In this document: positions 52,127 to 62,978 of the stretch, piece after piece
How positions within the stretch are numbered: position 1 is the first letter of the stretch
How the letters are laid out: each line of letters opens with the position of its first letter
DNA from: Henricia sp. BOLD:AAB3569
Lineage: Eukaryota; Echinodermata; Asteroidea; Spinulosida; Echinasteridae
Length of the DNA: 64,000 bases
Reading direction: 5' to 3'
Assembly: GCA_037783545.1 (NCBI GenBank)
Contig: JBBELK010001607.1
Span: 1 to 64,000 of the forward strand
Notes under the pieces: model-generated
What the model was told of the DNA's origin: nothing
What the model saw: only the letters and a program-made list of their open reading frames with translations
Database searches by the model: none
Program-made: the position numbers and the translations under genes

Positions 52127-54523
52127 GTGAGCAACATAACCTAAGAAATATATTTTAGATCCCATTCACATTTTGGAAATCACATCGTTGGACGAAGATT
52201 AAATGATAGCGATGGAGCAGTTGTGGTTAAGTGCCTTGCTCAAGGGCACAGGTAGTACGACAATGTGTTGAACCCGCAACACTAAATTTTCACCCGAGTG
52301 CTGCGAGTCAATGACCCAAACCACTCTGCATGATTGGTCAAGTAAACTAACAAGCTATTTCATCCCACAGGTTTATTCTTCTACGAAGATTCTTTGCGCT
52401 GACCGGCTCCTGTTTTCTCCTGCGTTGTATCACTATGTTTGTCACGTCGCTGTCCGTTCCTGGGGTCCACTTGCAGTGCAGTGGCAAGGTACTGCTTCAA
52501 CAGCCGATTTCACGAATCCTTACGCACTGCGTAAGCCCGCTTGCACAACTTGTTATTGCGTAAAGTACGCACATTTCTGTGATAATTACACGCAAGCCTA
52601 TGGGGCTTTTCAAAAGTTGCGCAAGCTATGCAATTTTTTGTGAAATCGGCTGCAGAAGATCTAGGCTGGAGCTTTTTTATGTGTTATAACACGTGTAAAT
52701 TTTATGCGCGTCGTTTGAGAAAAAATGAGAAAAAATGATATTACATGTATGGACTTATACCACGCAATTAACCGAGGAAACCTTGATCAAGGCGCCTACA
52801 CTATCATTACCCCTGATCATAGGGCTCCATTAGATCACTCCATATACCATCTCAGCTCCCTAGGGAGTATACAGCCCCGGCTGCCTATCAGGCGCCCAAC
52901 GGCTAATCAAACATCAACATTCGCTACCCTCTCAGGTACCTATTTTTACCCCTGGGTAGAGAGAGGCAATGTGTTGCAAAGTGCCTTGCTGAGGGGGGCA
53001 CACGTACTGTGGATAGACTGGACCGGGATTCGAACCAACTACCTTAGGAAATAACCCAGGTTTTGAATACGATCCACTAGACTGCACTCAAAAAAGGAAT
53101 ATGGAGTAAAATGACGCATTAAAAAATCACAAAAAAAGGCCACTTTCCGCCCGAGTTGATTCTGTGGTTTGAAGTGCGTTGTTTCCACGCCACTTTCTCA
53201 AATTTCTGCACGTCAAATGTCCGCACGTTAATGCATGAGAAGGCTCCGTGTGAATCTGGCCTTATCTCTTGGCTGTTTAGACAACCCCAATATTGCAGCT
53301 TGTGAATCTACCTAATTTCGTTGCTAAAATGGCTTTTGCTGATTGTTTAGACTACTAAACTGTTCAACCTCTATCCTATACTAAATTTGTCTTTAGGTGT
53401 ACGGTAGTTACTGGATGAAAATGCAGCGTGCATTAGAGATAATGGCCGGCCTGGGTATGAGTATGACAGGAGTCCACACCTGCGGTGACTACATGTTCAG
53501 CGGACACACAATATGCTTGACGATGTTCAATTTCTTCATCACGGAATGTAAGTTTAGGCTGCCCGTTTGCTCGTAAATGCAATGTGGGACGCTTTGAGAA
53601 AAAGCGGTTTGGTGAGTGAACCGATGCACCGAAAATCACAGAATCAACTTGGGCGGAAAGTGTGATTTACAGTGCGTCATTTTCCTCCAAATTCCTTCTA
53701 CGCCGCTTTTTCTTAAATCGACGTGTGTCGCATTTACCCGTGAAAAGACGTGGTGTTAAATCACCCGTAAAGAAGCGTGTATAGATCAAATTTTTGAAAC
53801 CCCCCCCCTCCCCCTGTTTTTCCCATAGGTGTTAAGATTTTGATACCATATCATTTGTCATATTTTTCTCATTACCATTCTAAAATTTCACACTCTCAAT
53901 CTGTATATTTTTGAGGATATCGTAAAAAAAAACATGTTTTGTAAATTAATTTATCCAGTTCCATAAAGCAGTTCAGTGATTACACAAGCCTTTTCGCTTC
54001 CACATCCAAACTGAAGATTGCAAATTTCCTGTTTTCTTTCAATGGATAGTGTTTTCTGGGAAAAAATCTGAAGACGCTCCTTTAAAGGACAAAATCTTCA
54101 GAGGTGCTGTTAGTGGCTGGACAAAAAATTCCCCAATTACTTGGTAGTTACGCAGATTTTTAAAAACCTTTTTTCTTGACTACCACAGACACCCCCCGCA
54201 GCATGACACTCCTACACACTGCCTCGTGGGTACTCAACCTTTTCGGTGCCTTCTTCATCCTGGCCGCACACGAGCATTACTCCATCGATGTCGTAATCGC
54301 GTTCTGCATCACGTCGCGTCTTTTCCTCTACTACCACACGTTGGCCAACACGCGCGCTCTTCACGAAAAACGAGAGAACAGGACCCGGATCTGGTTCCCC
54401 ATGTTCTCGTACTTTGAGGCCAAGGTGGAAGGTGTGGTGCCTAACGAGTACGAGTGGCCGTTTTGTCGTCCGGCGTTCCTTACTGGTGGTTGGGGGCGAG
54501 CGAGAAAGGTTGCAGAAAACTGA
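51443..54523 (+). CDS. SAMD8: SAMD8/SMSr-type sphingolipid synthase (gene span, 5' end incomplete)
   Basis: Sphingomyelin-synthase-related protein: an ER multi-pass enzyme with a cytosolic SAM domain and a lipid-phosphatase-like membrane domain that in animals makes ceramide phosphoethanolamine. Four exons are seen, coding for about 427 residues (human SMSr has 415). Seen: SAM domain ([20 protein letters not shown] onward); D1-type [19 protein letters not shown]2-type [15 protein letters not shown]3 [11 protein letters not shown]4 [20 protein letters not shown], with the catalytic His, His and Asp present; C-terminal VPNEYEWPF. The first exon is not located: the SAM exon starts in phase 2 without an ATG. 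It is in tandem with the SGMS-like gene at 60.2 kb. Confidence 0.92.
52216..52335 (-). mobile_element. S1 SINE head fragment (SAMD8 intron)
   Basis: GCCTTGCTCAAGGGCACAGG, AACCCGCAACACTAAATTTT and GAGTCAATGACCCAAACCAC; ends 35 bases before the next exon. Confidence 0.72.
52371..52488 (+). CDS. SAMD8: SAMD8 exon: third membrane span
   Basis: Codes for [20 protein letters not shown] and [19 protein letters not shown], nearly the same as human SMSr at this place. Acceptor CATCCCACAG, donor GTACTG, phase 2 to phase 0. Confidence 0.95.
52501..52652. mobile_element. MITE-D copy in SAMD8 intron
   Basis: 152 bases with ends CAGCCGATTTCACGAA and TTGTGAAATCGGCTG. It starts 12 bases after the exon boundary at 52488, very close to the splice donor. 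Confidence 0.82.
52790..53090 (-). mobile_element. tRNA-derived SINE in SAMD8 intron
   Basis: On the minus strand: head GCAGTCTAGTGGATCG, box B GGTTCGAATCCCGG, then CTTTGCAACACATTG and CCCAGGGGTAAAAATAGG. A head like S3 with a body like S4. Confidence 0.7.
53397..53547 (+). CDS. SAMD8: SAMD8 exon: D3 catalytic motif
   Basis: Codes for [20 protein letters not shown], then [20 protein letters not shown] and NFFITE. The histidine of SGHT is the first catalytic histidine of the family. Acceptor TTGTCTTTAG, donor GTAAGT, phase 1 at the end. Confidence 0.95.
53766..54088 (+). repeat. R2 element in SAMD8 intron
   Basis: GAAGCGTGTATAGATCAAAT start, GATACCATATCATTTGTCAT, and GAAGACGCTCCTTTAAAGG end, a full-length copy. 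Confidence 0.8.
54189..54523 (+). CDS. SAMD8: SAMD8 last exon: D4 catalytic motif and C-terminus
   Basis: Codes for [38 protein letters not shown] and a cytosolic tail with [16 protein letters not shown] and [12 protein letters not shown], stop TGA at 54521. The HYSID motif carries the second His and the Asp. The tail ends GRARKVAEN. Confidence 0.95.
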
Positions 54524-54667
54524 ATCAAAGGTATTAACCAGATAACGCCAAAATTACTTCAAACATAGCTGTATGTAGACACAGGTTTAGTTTCAGTTGA
54601 AAAACTCATTAACCGTGCATGGTAAAGTACTTTTGTTATATCTGTGCAAACCAGGGTTGTAGTCGAG

Positions 54668-55020
54668 TCCATCACGAGTCTACATCCCTTCCAAAGGATG
54701 GAGCTGTGATTAAGTGCCTTGCTCAAGGGCACTGGTACCAAATTTTCACCCATGGCCTAAAGCACTCGGCCACAGTACTCCACAACTACCTAAAGAGCAT
54801 GCAGCCCTGGCTGCCTGTTAGATGCTTGTGAGCTCATCATGTACCCAAAGTTTACTACCCTTGCATGTACCCAAGCCCTATTTACTTGTGGGAAGAGAAA
54901 ATCAATTGATGACAATATGCCTTGCCTAAGGGCACACATGCACGCAACATGGATTTGAACCTTCAACCTGTACAAATAAACAGGTACCGAGTATCCAGAC
55001 TGCTTGGCCACAGTACTCTA
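54668..55020 (-). mobile_element. Two minus-strand SINE pieces (S1 and S4)
   Basis: 54668-54783 is S1 (TCTACATCCCTTCCAAAGGA, TGCTCAAGGGCACTGGTACC). 54784-55020 is S4-like (AGCATGCAGCCCTGGCTGCC, ATGGATTTGAACCTTCAACC). They are side by side in the SAMD8 3' flank. Confidence 0.72.
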
Positions 55021-55091
55021 AATTAATACTCATTGGTATTTCAGTACGTTGTGTTTTTGGTAAACATACATTTAATCTTTGAATCTGCTTA

Positions 55092-55425
55092 AAGGTAGAG
55101 TACATGATTGGTAAACTGTTACAAAGGGTGTTATTTCCACGCGTGAATAAAAGCCTATGTTGATAAAACTGCCCTGTAGAAATTTCAGCCCTAGAGACGG
55201 TAATCCATTCATGGCTTTTGTGTTGAGTTTAATGGCAAAAAAAGGCTTTTTGCAAAATACTTTTTTAGAAAACCACCTTTAGTCGTTAATTTCTTACACA
55301 AAATACCATTTTGGACAGAAATAAATTAATGTGGTGTTTGGTACCATTGTTATTAATTCTTTTAGTAAGGTTGTTCTTGTCAACTCATGAAAAAAAAAAG
55401 GTGTCACTGCAAATGTGTGTATATT
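55092..55425 (-). repeat. R1 element downstream of SAMD8
   Basis: Reverse orientation: TAAAGGTAGAGTACATGATT start and TCACTGCAAATGTGTG end. Contains the usual CCACATTAATTTATTTCTG-type centre in reverse. Confidence 0.75.
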
Positions 55426-55877
55426 CCGTTGTATGCTAAATGTGTTGCCGAGGCTGATAAATGTGACTTAATAAAAAACAGTATGCCGATTATTAATAAG
55501 AGTACTGTTAGTACAATATCTTCCTTATAACAAGGACAAATTTAAGCACCAAGCCAATTGTTTGTTTTGGATACTGTTAATACAAGGCTCCTTATAACGA
55601 AAGAAAGTCACAAATAATCATGTTAAAAGTGTATAACTGGAGTACGATTGTATAAATGCCAATAAACTCCTGCATTTCCGCACTGAACTAAAAACAACAT
55701 TGTTCAGGTCAAGCTTCATGGAGTAACTTTCTTCAGCGCATCTGAACAGTTTTTCACTGGAAATTGCGCTTTACAAATGACAATTTCATTCATTCATTCA
55801 CATTTAAAGGAGATTAGGAACATTCCGATTGTATGAAATATGTGTAAATATAAATAAACTCCTCAAAAAAAGTTTTG

Positions 55878-56035
55878 AATACGGGGGCGGGGTGTAAAGT
55901 AAAATGTCACAAAATGCATTGCTATTGTCAACAAGTGCATTGACACATTCCCATCCTCCAAGCAAAAGGGGAATGCACTGCATGACAATAGCAGTGAATT
56001 TTGTGACATTTCACTTTCCACCCACCCCTGTATTC
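55878..56035. repeat. Hairpin-forming element, 158 bases
   Basis: TGTAAAGTAAAATGTCACAA at the left pairs with TTGTGACATTTCACTTT at the right, and GCATTGCTATTGTCA pairs with TGACAATAGCAGT. Probably a MITE of its own family. Confidence 0.75.
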
Positions 56036-56949
56036 TGCTATACTGCACATCCCCCAATTGATTAATCATAACAAATGACACATCACTGTAAAGAGGAATA
56101 ACGGGGCTTTCTAATGAAACCAAATTCAAGGGAAATGATTTAGTAACAAGAGAGAAATCGTCAGTCAAACTTGAGTTTCCGATATTTTTTTGAGGAGTTA
56201 ATATATCAACGTGCCATTTGTTACATTTGACTATTTAAGACGACAGTATTAATTTATGGCCATCGCTATATCAGTGCGTATTAAAACATTATACCGAAAA
56301 GTAAATCGGTACAGCAGTTATTACAAAATTATTGTTGCGACTACTGCGTGATTCAACTGTGTTGCTTAATTGCTAAAAAATTAATCATGTTACTAAAGCC
56401 AAAAATAGGAACTATGTTTAGCGTACATGTAGGTTGAAGTCTCCTAAAATGATGCGGTGACACAGCTTTTTTCCCCGCTTTTTTTTTTGTAAGTGAACTC
56501 CAAGCAATCAAGTCAAGTTGACATGAAGCCAACAGGCATGTTTTTAATCGAAACACTCAAACGAAAAAAAAAAACCTTTGACGCGCAGGATTGAAAGTAG
56601 GATTGGACGTTTAACCGGTTGCAGCTCATAAACGTTAATACATTCCAAAGTTGTATATCATATCTGGCCAATAAGATTTTAATCTAACATAATGACGTAT
56701 GTACCGTGTCAAAGTCTGATGATGATAACGTATCAGATGACTTCTTAGAGCTTCCACATAGCTCCATGCACATACCAAACAAAATCAAATCCAAACCTTG
56801 CCACCGGATGACGCCTTTTTTGCCGCGGCCTTGCACTTGAACTTGCCTACAGAATACCGTGTGTTGGACCAATTTCCAGCAAGATAAACACTTCCGCAAG
56901 GGGTTAAATAAAATTCAGCGGCGCCATGCCCATTTTGCCAGTCTCGAAT

Positions 56950-57022
56950 CAAATGACGAATTTCACCCGACAATCAACAACGTCCGGACGTGCATTCGGA
57001 TACATGTATTTCCGGAAATATT
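56950..57022 (-). repeat. Inverted copy of a segment at 59430-59516
   Basis: The minus strand here reads GAATGCACGTCCGGACGTT, then GTCGGGT and ATTCGTCATT, matching the plus strand at 59450-59510. CpG-rich in both places. Confidence 0.75.
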
Positions 57023-57176
57023 TTGTAATCAGGTGCCATGACGGCTGCCATACTTCAAGATGAGCTCAAAAATAGTAGGAATCGTTTGGTTTTAAATGTC
57101 ATTAGTCTCATTCCCAAAAAAAATTGGCTCGTTTCTCGGCGACCAATCGTTTGACGAAGAGCTCAAATAGAGTACA

Positions 57177-57330
57177 AAAATAAAAACGTCACCCTTTGTG
57201 TGTTGCCATGGTTATCGGGTCTACATTCAAACCAGCGAACCATTTTCCTGCGCTTTAACAGCAATGGACGTTTCAGATTACCAGCGAATGTTTAGACCCA
57301 ACTACCATGGCAACTAACGTCATTTTTTAT
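57177..57330. mobile_element. MITE-J copy
   Basis: Ends with GTTGCCATGGTTATCGGGTC and its inverted match GACCCAACTACCATGGCAAC, flanked by AACGTCA. The interior includes CGTTTCAGATTACCAGCGAA. Other copies: about 190-320, 18855-18930, 35845-35975. Confidence 0.78.
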
Positions 57331-57654
57331 AAGGACGCTCGTAAAACTCTATTGCTCTCACTATGAGCAAAAACATGTACATGTTCATTGTAACCCCATT
57401 GTTAGTAACAATGGTGTGTGCCCAATTTCCATTGTTAGATGTTCATAGTGTCTATCCTATCCTATTATGTTTGGCAGCCCCAGATATCCCCAGATATCCC
57501 AGGGATGGAATTTGACCTGACATGACGTGCATGACCTTCGACGTGCGTAAATCGTTCAGCTGATTGTTGCAATAAAGGTGACTTCTTGATGAAAACTGTT
57601 ACAAAAGGCGTTATCTCAATGTGTGATTGAGGATGTTGATGAAAACAACCTGTG

Positions 57655-58141
57655 TACCCGTTTCACACTGGCGCACCCATATGCAGCACGATATGTGGCA
57701 GAGGGTATCCCCCCTACCATTGTTCCCCATTGTGTCTCAAACATCCAAGGAATTCCTTTAAGTTTTTAGGGGCAGTTGGTGTGTTAACAAAAGGGAAGAG
57801 TGTGTTGAGGTATAAGGGCGTTAGGGGGAGTCCCTTTGCCACATATCGTGCTGGGTATAGGCACACCAGAGTCGCGCCGAACAAAATTATCCCAGAAATG
57901 TGAATTAAGTTCGACGTATAAAACAATTTGGAGCGACTTGGTTCGCCAGAAGTCGAAAGATCGACTGTTCCAGTCGGTCAGAACGACTGAAGAGCGACTT
58001 GGTTTCAGACATCGATCTTTAGTGTGCGCACGGCTCGCATTAAGAACGCCTGTCTGAAACCAAATTTTAATCGGAGCGACTTAAGTCGCTCTTAATACAA
58101 TTAGTTTGGCGCGACTCTGGTGCGCCTGTATGAAACGGGTA
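57655..58141. mobile_element. TIR element TACCCGTTTCA with nested MITE-A
   Basis: The ends TACCCGTTTCACACTGGCGC and GCGCCTGTATGAAACGGGTA are inverted repeats of about 23 bases with few mismatches. Without the nested MITE-A it would be about 305 bases. It interrupts an R1 copy, whose two halves lie at 57588-57640 and 58142-58470. Confidence 0.82.
57679..57860 (+). mobile_element. MITE-A copy 3, nested in another TIR element
   Basis: Intact ends ATATGCAGCACGATATGTGG and CACATATCGTGCTGGGTAT. It sits 24 bases inside the left end of the element at 57655-58141. Confidence 0.87.
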
Positions 58142-58475
58142 GGCCTATATAAGTCAACTCAGTACCTAAACTACGTTAAATAATGTTGATAAACTGCCTT
58201 GTAGAAATTTCAGCCACATAGATATAGATGCAGTATACTATATGCCTTTTGTGTTGAATGAATAAAGAAAAAAATAAAATGTCTGCAGACAATTAAAAAA
58301 AAAACACATTCAGTTGGCAATTTCTCCTACAGAGGTACCATTATACACTGGGGAAAAATCATGTGGCGTTTGTTACCATTGCTGTCAACAATTTTAGCCA
58401 TTTTATTTTCTTCTCAACTTGTGAAGTAAAATTTCGGGTAACTGCAAATGTATTAGAGCTTTAACGAAAACTTAA
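58142..58475 (-). repeat. R1 element, right part, interrupted by TIR element
   Basis: TGATAAACTGCCTTGTAGAA and TTGTTACCATTGCTGTCAAC to GGTAACTGCAAATGTATTAG. The left part lies at 57588-57654 before the TACCCGTTTCA element. Confidence 0.75.
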
Positions 58476-58557
58476 TATAAGACTTAACCTAAAAGCAAAA
58501 CCATCTTCCACGATCTAGCTCAATACTAGTCTGTGATGACCACAGATATATAGATAT

Positions 58558-58666
58558 CTGGGCCTTTTTTTCTAATCTCGGCTCCGTCTCCGGCTCCGTC
58601 TCCATAGGGTTTACATGGAGCCGGAGCCTGAGCCTGAGCCCAAGTCGAGATTTGGAAAAAGGCCCT
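58558..58666. mobile_element. GC-rich foldback MITE
   Basis: Ends GGGCCTTTTTTTCTAATCTC and GAGATTTGGAAAAAGGCCC, with inner GGCTCCGTCTCCGGCTCC and GGAGCCGGAGCCTGAGCC arms. Same family as 42164-42258. Confidence 0.8.
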
Positions 58667-59218
58667 GTGGTGATGACTGACCCGAGTGAGCCACGTGATG
58701 ATTGACGTCATCGATATAAACGAATGACGCACCGGCCCTAAGAACGACGTACATACAGGCTGGAAACGAGACTACCATGTCAAATGTTTTCGAAATCACT
58801 CATTCGGCTTCAGGCAATTGCAATATTCCGTCTTCGTCTGTGTGCTGTTTACTTGTCCCGTTAGTTTAAAATATGCCAAACTCTGGTGAAAGTTCAAATA
58901 GTATTTATACTGCCAGATGTTTCTTTAGCCGTTTATTCACCAAGTCTGAACTGGGGACGAAGTTGGTTGTTTCGAAAACGGTTTCATGCCACGAATCAAT
59001 GTCCCGCCTAGTCTTTGCGAAAGACGGTCTAACGTTGCTTGGTTCGTATACGTGCGCGCGGTTTATGCGCTAGCTGGGTGCATAAACTAGTTCCCTGTCC
59101 ACACGGTGCAATATCTAGTCTGGTTCCCGGTCCAAAAAAATCGATCACTAGACTGATTTTAAGGTCAGGCAACCGCTAGTATACATGTTAGTCCGCCATA
59201 TTGAAACAGGAGGAATTA

Positions 59219-59412
59219 TATACCCAGCACGATATGTGGCAGAGGGACTCCTCCCCCTAACGCTCCTATACCTCAACACATCTTCCCTTTTGTTAACACA
59301 CCAATCCCCCCAAAAACTGAAAGGAATTCCTTGGAAATTCCTTGGATGTTTGAGACACAATAGGGGAACAGTGGTAGGGGGGAGTCCGTTTGCCACATAT
59401 TGTGCTGCATAT
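59219..59412 (-). mobile_element. MITE-A copy 4
   Basis: Reverse orientation relative to the other copies, with ends TACCCAGCACGATATGTGG and CACATATTGTGCTGCATAT. About 820 bases upstream of the SGMS-like start codon. Confidence 0.85.
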
Positions 59413-60233
59413 GAGGAATTCCTCCTTTTTCCGAAGGTTCCTGAAGTTACCCGAATGCACGTCCGGACGTTATCGTTAATCGTCGGGTACGATTCGTCAT
59501 TGTTTCGAGAATTTGAGTTGACGTCGCGTGCACGTACGTACGTTCGCGCGCATGCGTGCCGCCGCGCCGCTAGGCTGCGTGTGTATTTATGGTGATGCCA
59601 CGGATTTTAAACTACGCAGTGGCTATAGTTACGGTAACTGTAACGCGATAACGAATGGCTATAGTTACGGTATTGCAACAGCAGATTAAAACTACAATAT
59701 GAAGCTCACTGTGTGATGCAGACAAGGTTTGAATTTGCTTTTTGATGCTACATGTATATTAAAATGGGAATGTGTAATATTTTAAGGTTAATATATTAAT
59801 TTTGTATTGGTCAAATATGGAATAACCCATTTCAAATTGTTATACACTCGTGCCGTAGCGCGCAGCGCGCTTTAAAAATGAACGGTTATGTGCTCCTAAA
59901 AATAAATGCATGACGTATTGCTTAGTGCTATTTTAAACAGTACGGTTGCCGGTCCTCATATTCAGTCGTTGTATGTGGAATAGGTGGAGCGGGAACCAGT
60001 CTATGCAATATCGACCGCGCGCACGTACACGAACCAAGCAACGTCTTTCACAAAGACTACGCCCCGCCCAGGCCCTGACTGTTTGGCAACAAGCCTGCCA
60101 TATGTACATGTACACAGTATACGTACGTACGTACGTACGCCGCTCCCACACACACAATTTATGCGAACGACAACGGTACTGTACTGTGCTAGGCCTAGGG
60201 TAAAATGTTGATGTGACAGCTTCCAGATCCGAC

Positions 60234-60685
60234 ATGACAGAAATGGAACTTGGTAGTGGAACCACAACTGTGATCGACCTAGACGATCAGGGTGACCATC
60301 TCCACCGAGACAATGGATTTTTACTGGCCGAAAGTCTCCCAAATGGCGTGTATTCCGGACGCTTCAAACCCGACTCGGCCATCCAAAAAATTGCAATCGA
60401 AATCGCCGAGGCCTCGGCATCCCAGGCGGCCCAGCCCCCTAAACTCGAACCCGAGCGCTTCAAGACATTCCTAGCCGTCGTTTTCTGCATGTGTGTCAAT
60501 TTTGTGTCTGTCTTCACCCAAACCTACTCGCACGATCGGACCCCGGTTTCGAGTGTTTCGCCGCCCCTTCCCGATGTTGTATTCGATCTCGTACCGAGGG
60601 TGGAGTGGGCTTTTCCCGCTTGTGAAGTCGGAATGATGCTCATGACTGCCGCAAATATAGTTAATGTAGCATTTCACAAACACAG
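60234..60685 (+). CDS. SGMS: Sphingomyelin-synthase-family protein, first coding exon (partial gene)
   Basis: ATG at 60234 opens 150 codons plus two bases to donor GTAAGA. The N-terminal 80 or so residues are polar and acidic (MTEMELGSGTTTVIDLDDQG) with no SAM domain, unlike the neighbour. The family D1 region follows: span FLAVVFCMCVNFVSVFTQTY, HDRTPVSSVSPPLPDVVFDL, VPRVEWAFPACE and span GMMLMTAANIVNVAF, ending in HKHR. The intron falls at the same HKHR codon and phase as in the SAMD8-like gene. No later exon with the catalytic D3 or D4 motifs was found before position 64000, so the gene is cut by the window edge. The GTG frame upstream is not a likely start. Confidence 0.82.
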
Positions 60686-62527
60686 GTAAGATGGATCTTT
60701 TTTTTCCCTCTGAAATCTGACTCAGATTGACAATTACAGATTATGAACAAAATCACAGGGCTGAAAAGTTGAAAGGGGTGTTTTCTTAAGGCCCAACACA
60801 CTTCAAACTACGACGTCACAAAAGTTCAAAGAGGCCTTGCAAATACTCCATGATCAGCCTAAGGCAAGCATGCTATAAAGCCTCGGGTCATGCAGGTCCA
60901 GCTAGTTGCACATGATGCATGCACTAACATTTTCTGTAGACACACGGCATGAATATGCCTATAGGCCTAAAAGTAGGGACATGCTTGAGCCTGAGCCTGA
61001 TGTTTTAAGAGGAAAAAATCGGTGAAAATCCTACGTTGATACATTTAGGCCTACAGGCATGACAGGGCGTGATTTATTATATATATTTTTTATAGCCTAG
61101 CAATTTGCTGTTGATTAACATTATTATTGTACCCTTTTAAGCATTTTCTTAATGAATATCATTAAATTATTATGTAATTTGAGAGTGCATGGAAATATTA
61201 ACCATGATACTGTCTAGGCCTAAATAAATGCTAAAACTTGTTTTGCATCACTTCAGCATTTTGTTTTACTATCCTCGTAAAACGTTTAGCTATTATTAAT
61301 ACAAAAGCCCTGGGCAACACATTATTTGCAGTTATCCAACTTTTTTGTACACAAGTTGACAAGAAAAATATCAACTAAAGTAAAAGTGTTGATAAACAAA
61401 CATCACATGATTTTATTTTTGTAAAATGGTAGGCCTACATTTTAAAGGAGAAATTGCCAACTATAAAGGTGTTCGTTTTTCAGTTCATACACAAAAAACA
61501 TCTATAGATTTGTCAGATTTTCGGAAGTATCACTGCATCTACATGTATGTGGCTGAAATTTCTACAAGGTAGTTTATCGACATTATTATTTTATGCCGTT
61601 AGTCATATTTTTAAAGGTTTTCCAATCATGTAATCTGCCTTTAAGCCCTATGTCATACATGTTAGTTGGTGATACGCGGGTGGTACGGTACGCGTGCGAC
61701 ACGCGCACGCCACGCGCACGCCACGCGCACGAGAAACAAAAAGATACATTTATGCAAATTACAAAATCCAATACACGTACATTATGTAATACATGTAATA
61801 CTAGTCTTCAAAACATTCGGAGACTGTGCAATACTGATTGAGGAAGTCCATTAATTATAACATTGTACGACATGCTTAATTTTTAAGGAAGAAACTAGAA
61901 GGTTAACTGATATTTCCTGCCATAAATTATAAGTTCTCCACAAATGTAGAGTTTATACTTTTCCAGTTTAAAAAAAAAAAAAAATTCCTTTTCAAAAATC
62001 CCCAATTCCGTTTCAGGCGAAGTACGAAAATTCCTCTTCACGTATACTTTTACAACGCAAAACAAACTACAGACTTGTGTTTTCATTGATTCATTCAAAC
62101 TTCCCGTCAAAAAAAACAAGAAACGACCGATAAATGTGTTAAAATATTTCTACAAGTTGAAAAACAAAATCGGTAAACATGGTAAATGTTTACTATAACA
62201 CAAGTTTACAACGATAGTGCACTATATGCATCAGTACTAGGCCTGCATGTGCTAGCACTGAAATGATCTCGTATTATTTTTGGCAATAAAAATCAACTTT
62301 AAAAAATATATACATGGCAATTATATCATCTTCATCAATGAAAAGGTACTGTTTTAAAATCGAGGGAAAGAAAAAAAAAAAATTTCCGTGTTGAATATGG
62401 ATTCCCTTTTTAAGCGTTGGAATCAGTTTCAGGGGTCAGATTCCAAAAATTCCGTCTGTAAAACTAGCTCCATCCAGCACAGGGGAGGTCCCATCGTGCC
62501 TAGTGCGTTTATTGCCTGTCTAAAACT

Positions 62528-62760
62528 TAAAGGGGCGTATCCAGATCACTCAGAGCACCCATTTTCCCCATGGGTGTTGAGATTTTGATACCATATCATT
62601 TGTCATGTTTTTGTCATTACCATGTAGTTTCAAGGATATGGTCAAAGGTCACCAATGTTTTGTGAAGTAATACCCGTGGATAGGCCCTAGTATTTTGTGG
62701 AGGTGTTTTATTTTTTAGAGGGAAATCCGTTTTCCGGCAAAAATTGAACAAGAGTCCTTT
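62528..62760 (+). repeat. R2 element, internally deleted
   Basis: AAAGGGGCGTATCCAGATCA start, CCCCATGGGTGTTGAGATTT, and CGTTTTCCGGCAAAAATTGA end. Confidence 0.72.
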
Positions 62761-62978
62761 AACATGTCGGTTTGAAATAAAACAGCTGTTTTTTGCATAA
62801 AATAACTAGGGATTTAGGGAAGTACTAAATGAGAAAGACCTAACCAAGGTTATTACACATTGTACATGTACATCATTTGTTCTGCTAAACGCAGCGGGCA
62901 AAATGTGCGAAATTTTAGGTCAGCGGTACGGCATCATGACCTTTAACAAAAGCCTATTTGGAACGCAGCCATTTAGGC

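Larger units (their letters stand above)
54524..60233. other. Interval between SAMD8-like and SGMS-like genes
   Basis: No coding exon supported. Holds S1/S4 SINE pieces (54668-55020, minus), R1 (55092-55425 minus), hairpin 55878-56035, a segment repeated in inverted form (56417-56620, related to 42480-42720), MITE-J (57177-57330), nested MITEs (57655-58141) inside an R1 copy, GC-rich foldback 58558-58666, MITE-A (59219-59412) and (ACGT)n at about 60119-60138. Upstream or UTR exons of the SGMS-like gene may be here. Confidence 0.55.

Noticed and set aside
56684..56973. Minus-strand frames containing FYLTPCGSVYLAGNWSNTRY
   Set aside because: No ATG, no family recognised, and the upstream part is repeated at 59.45 kb. 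Kept only as a finding about the repeat.
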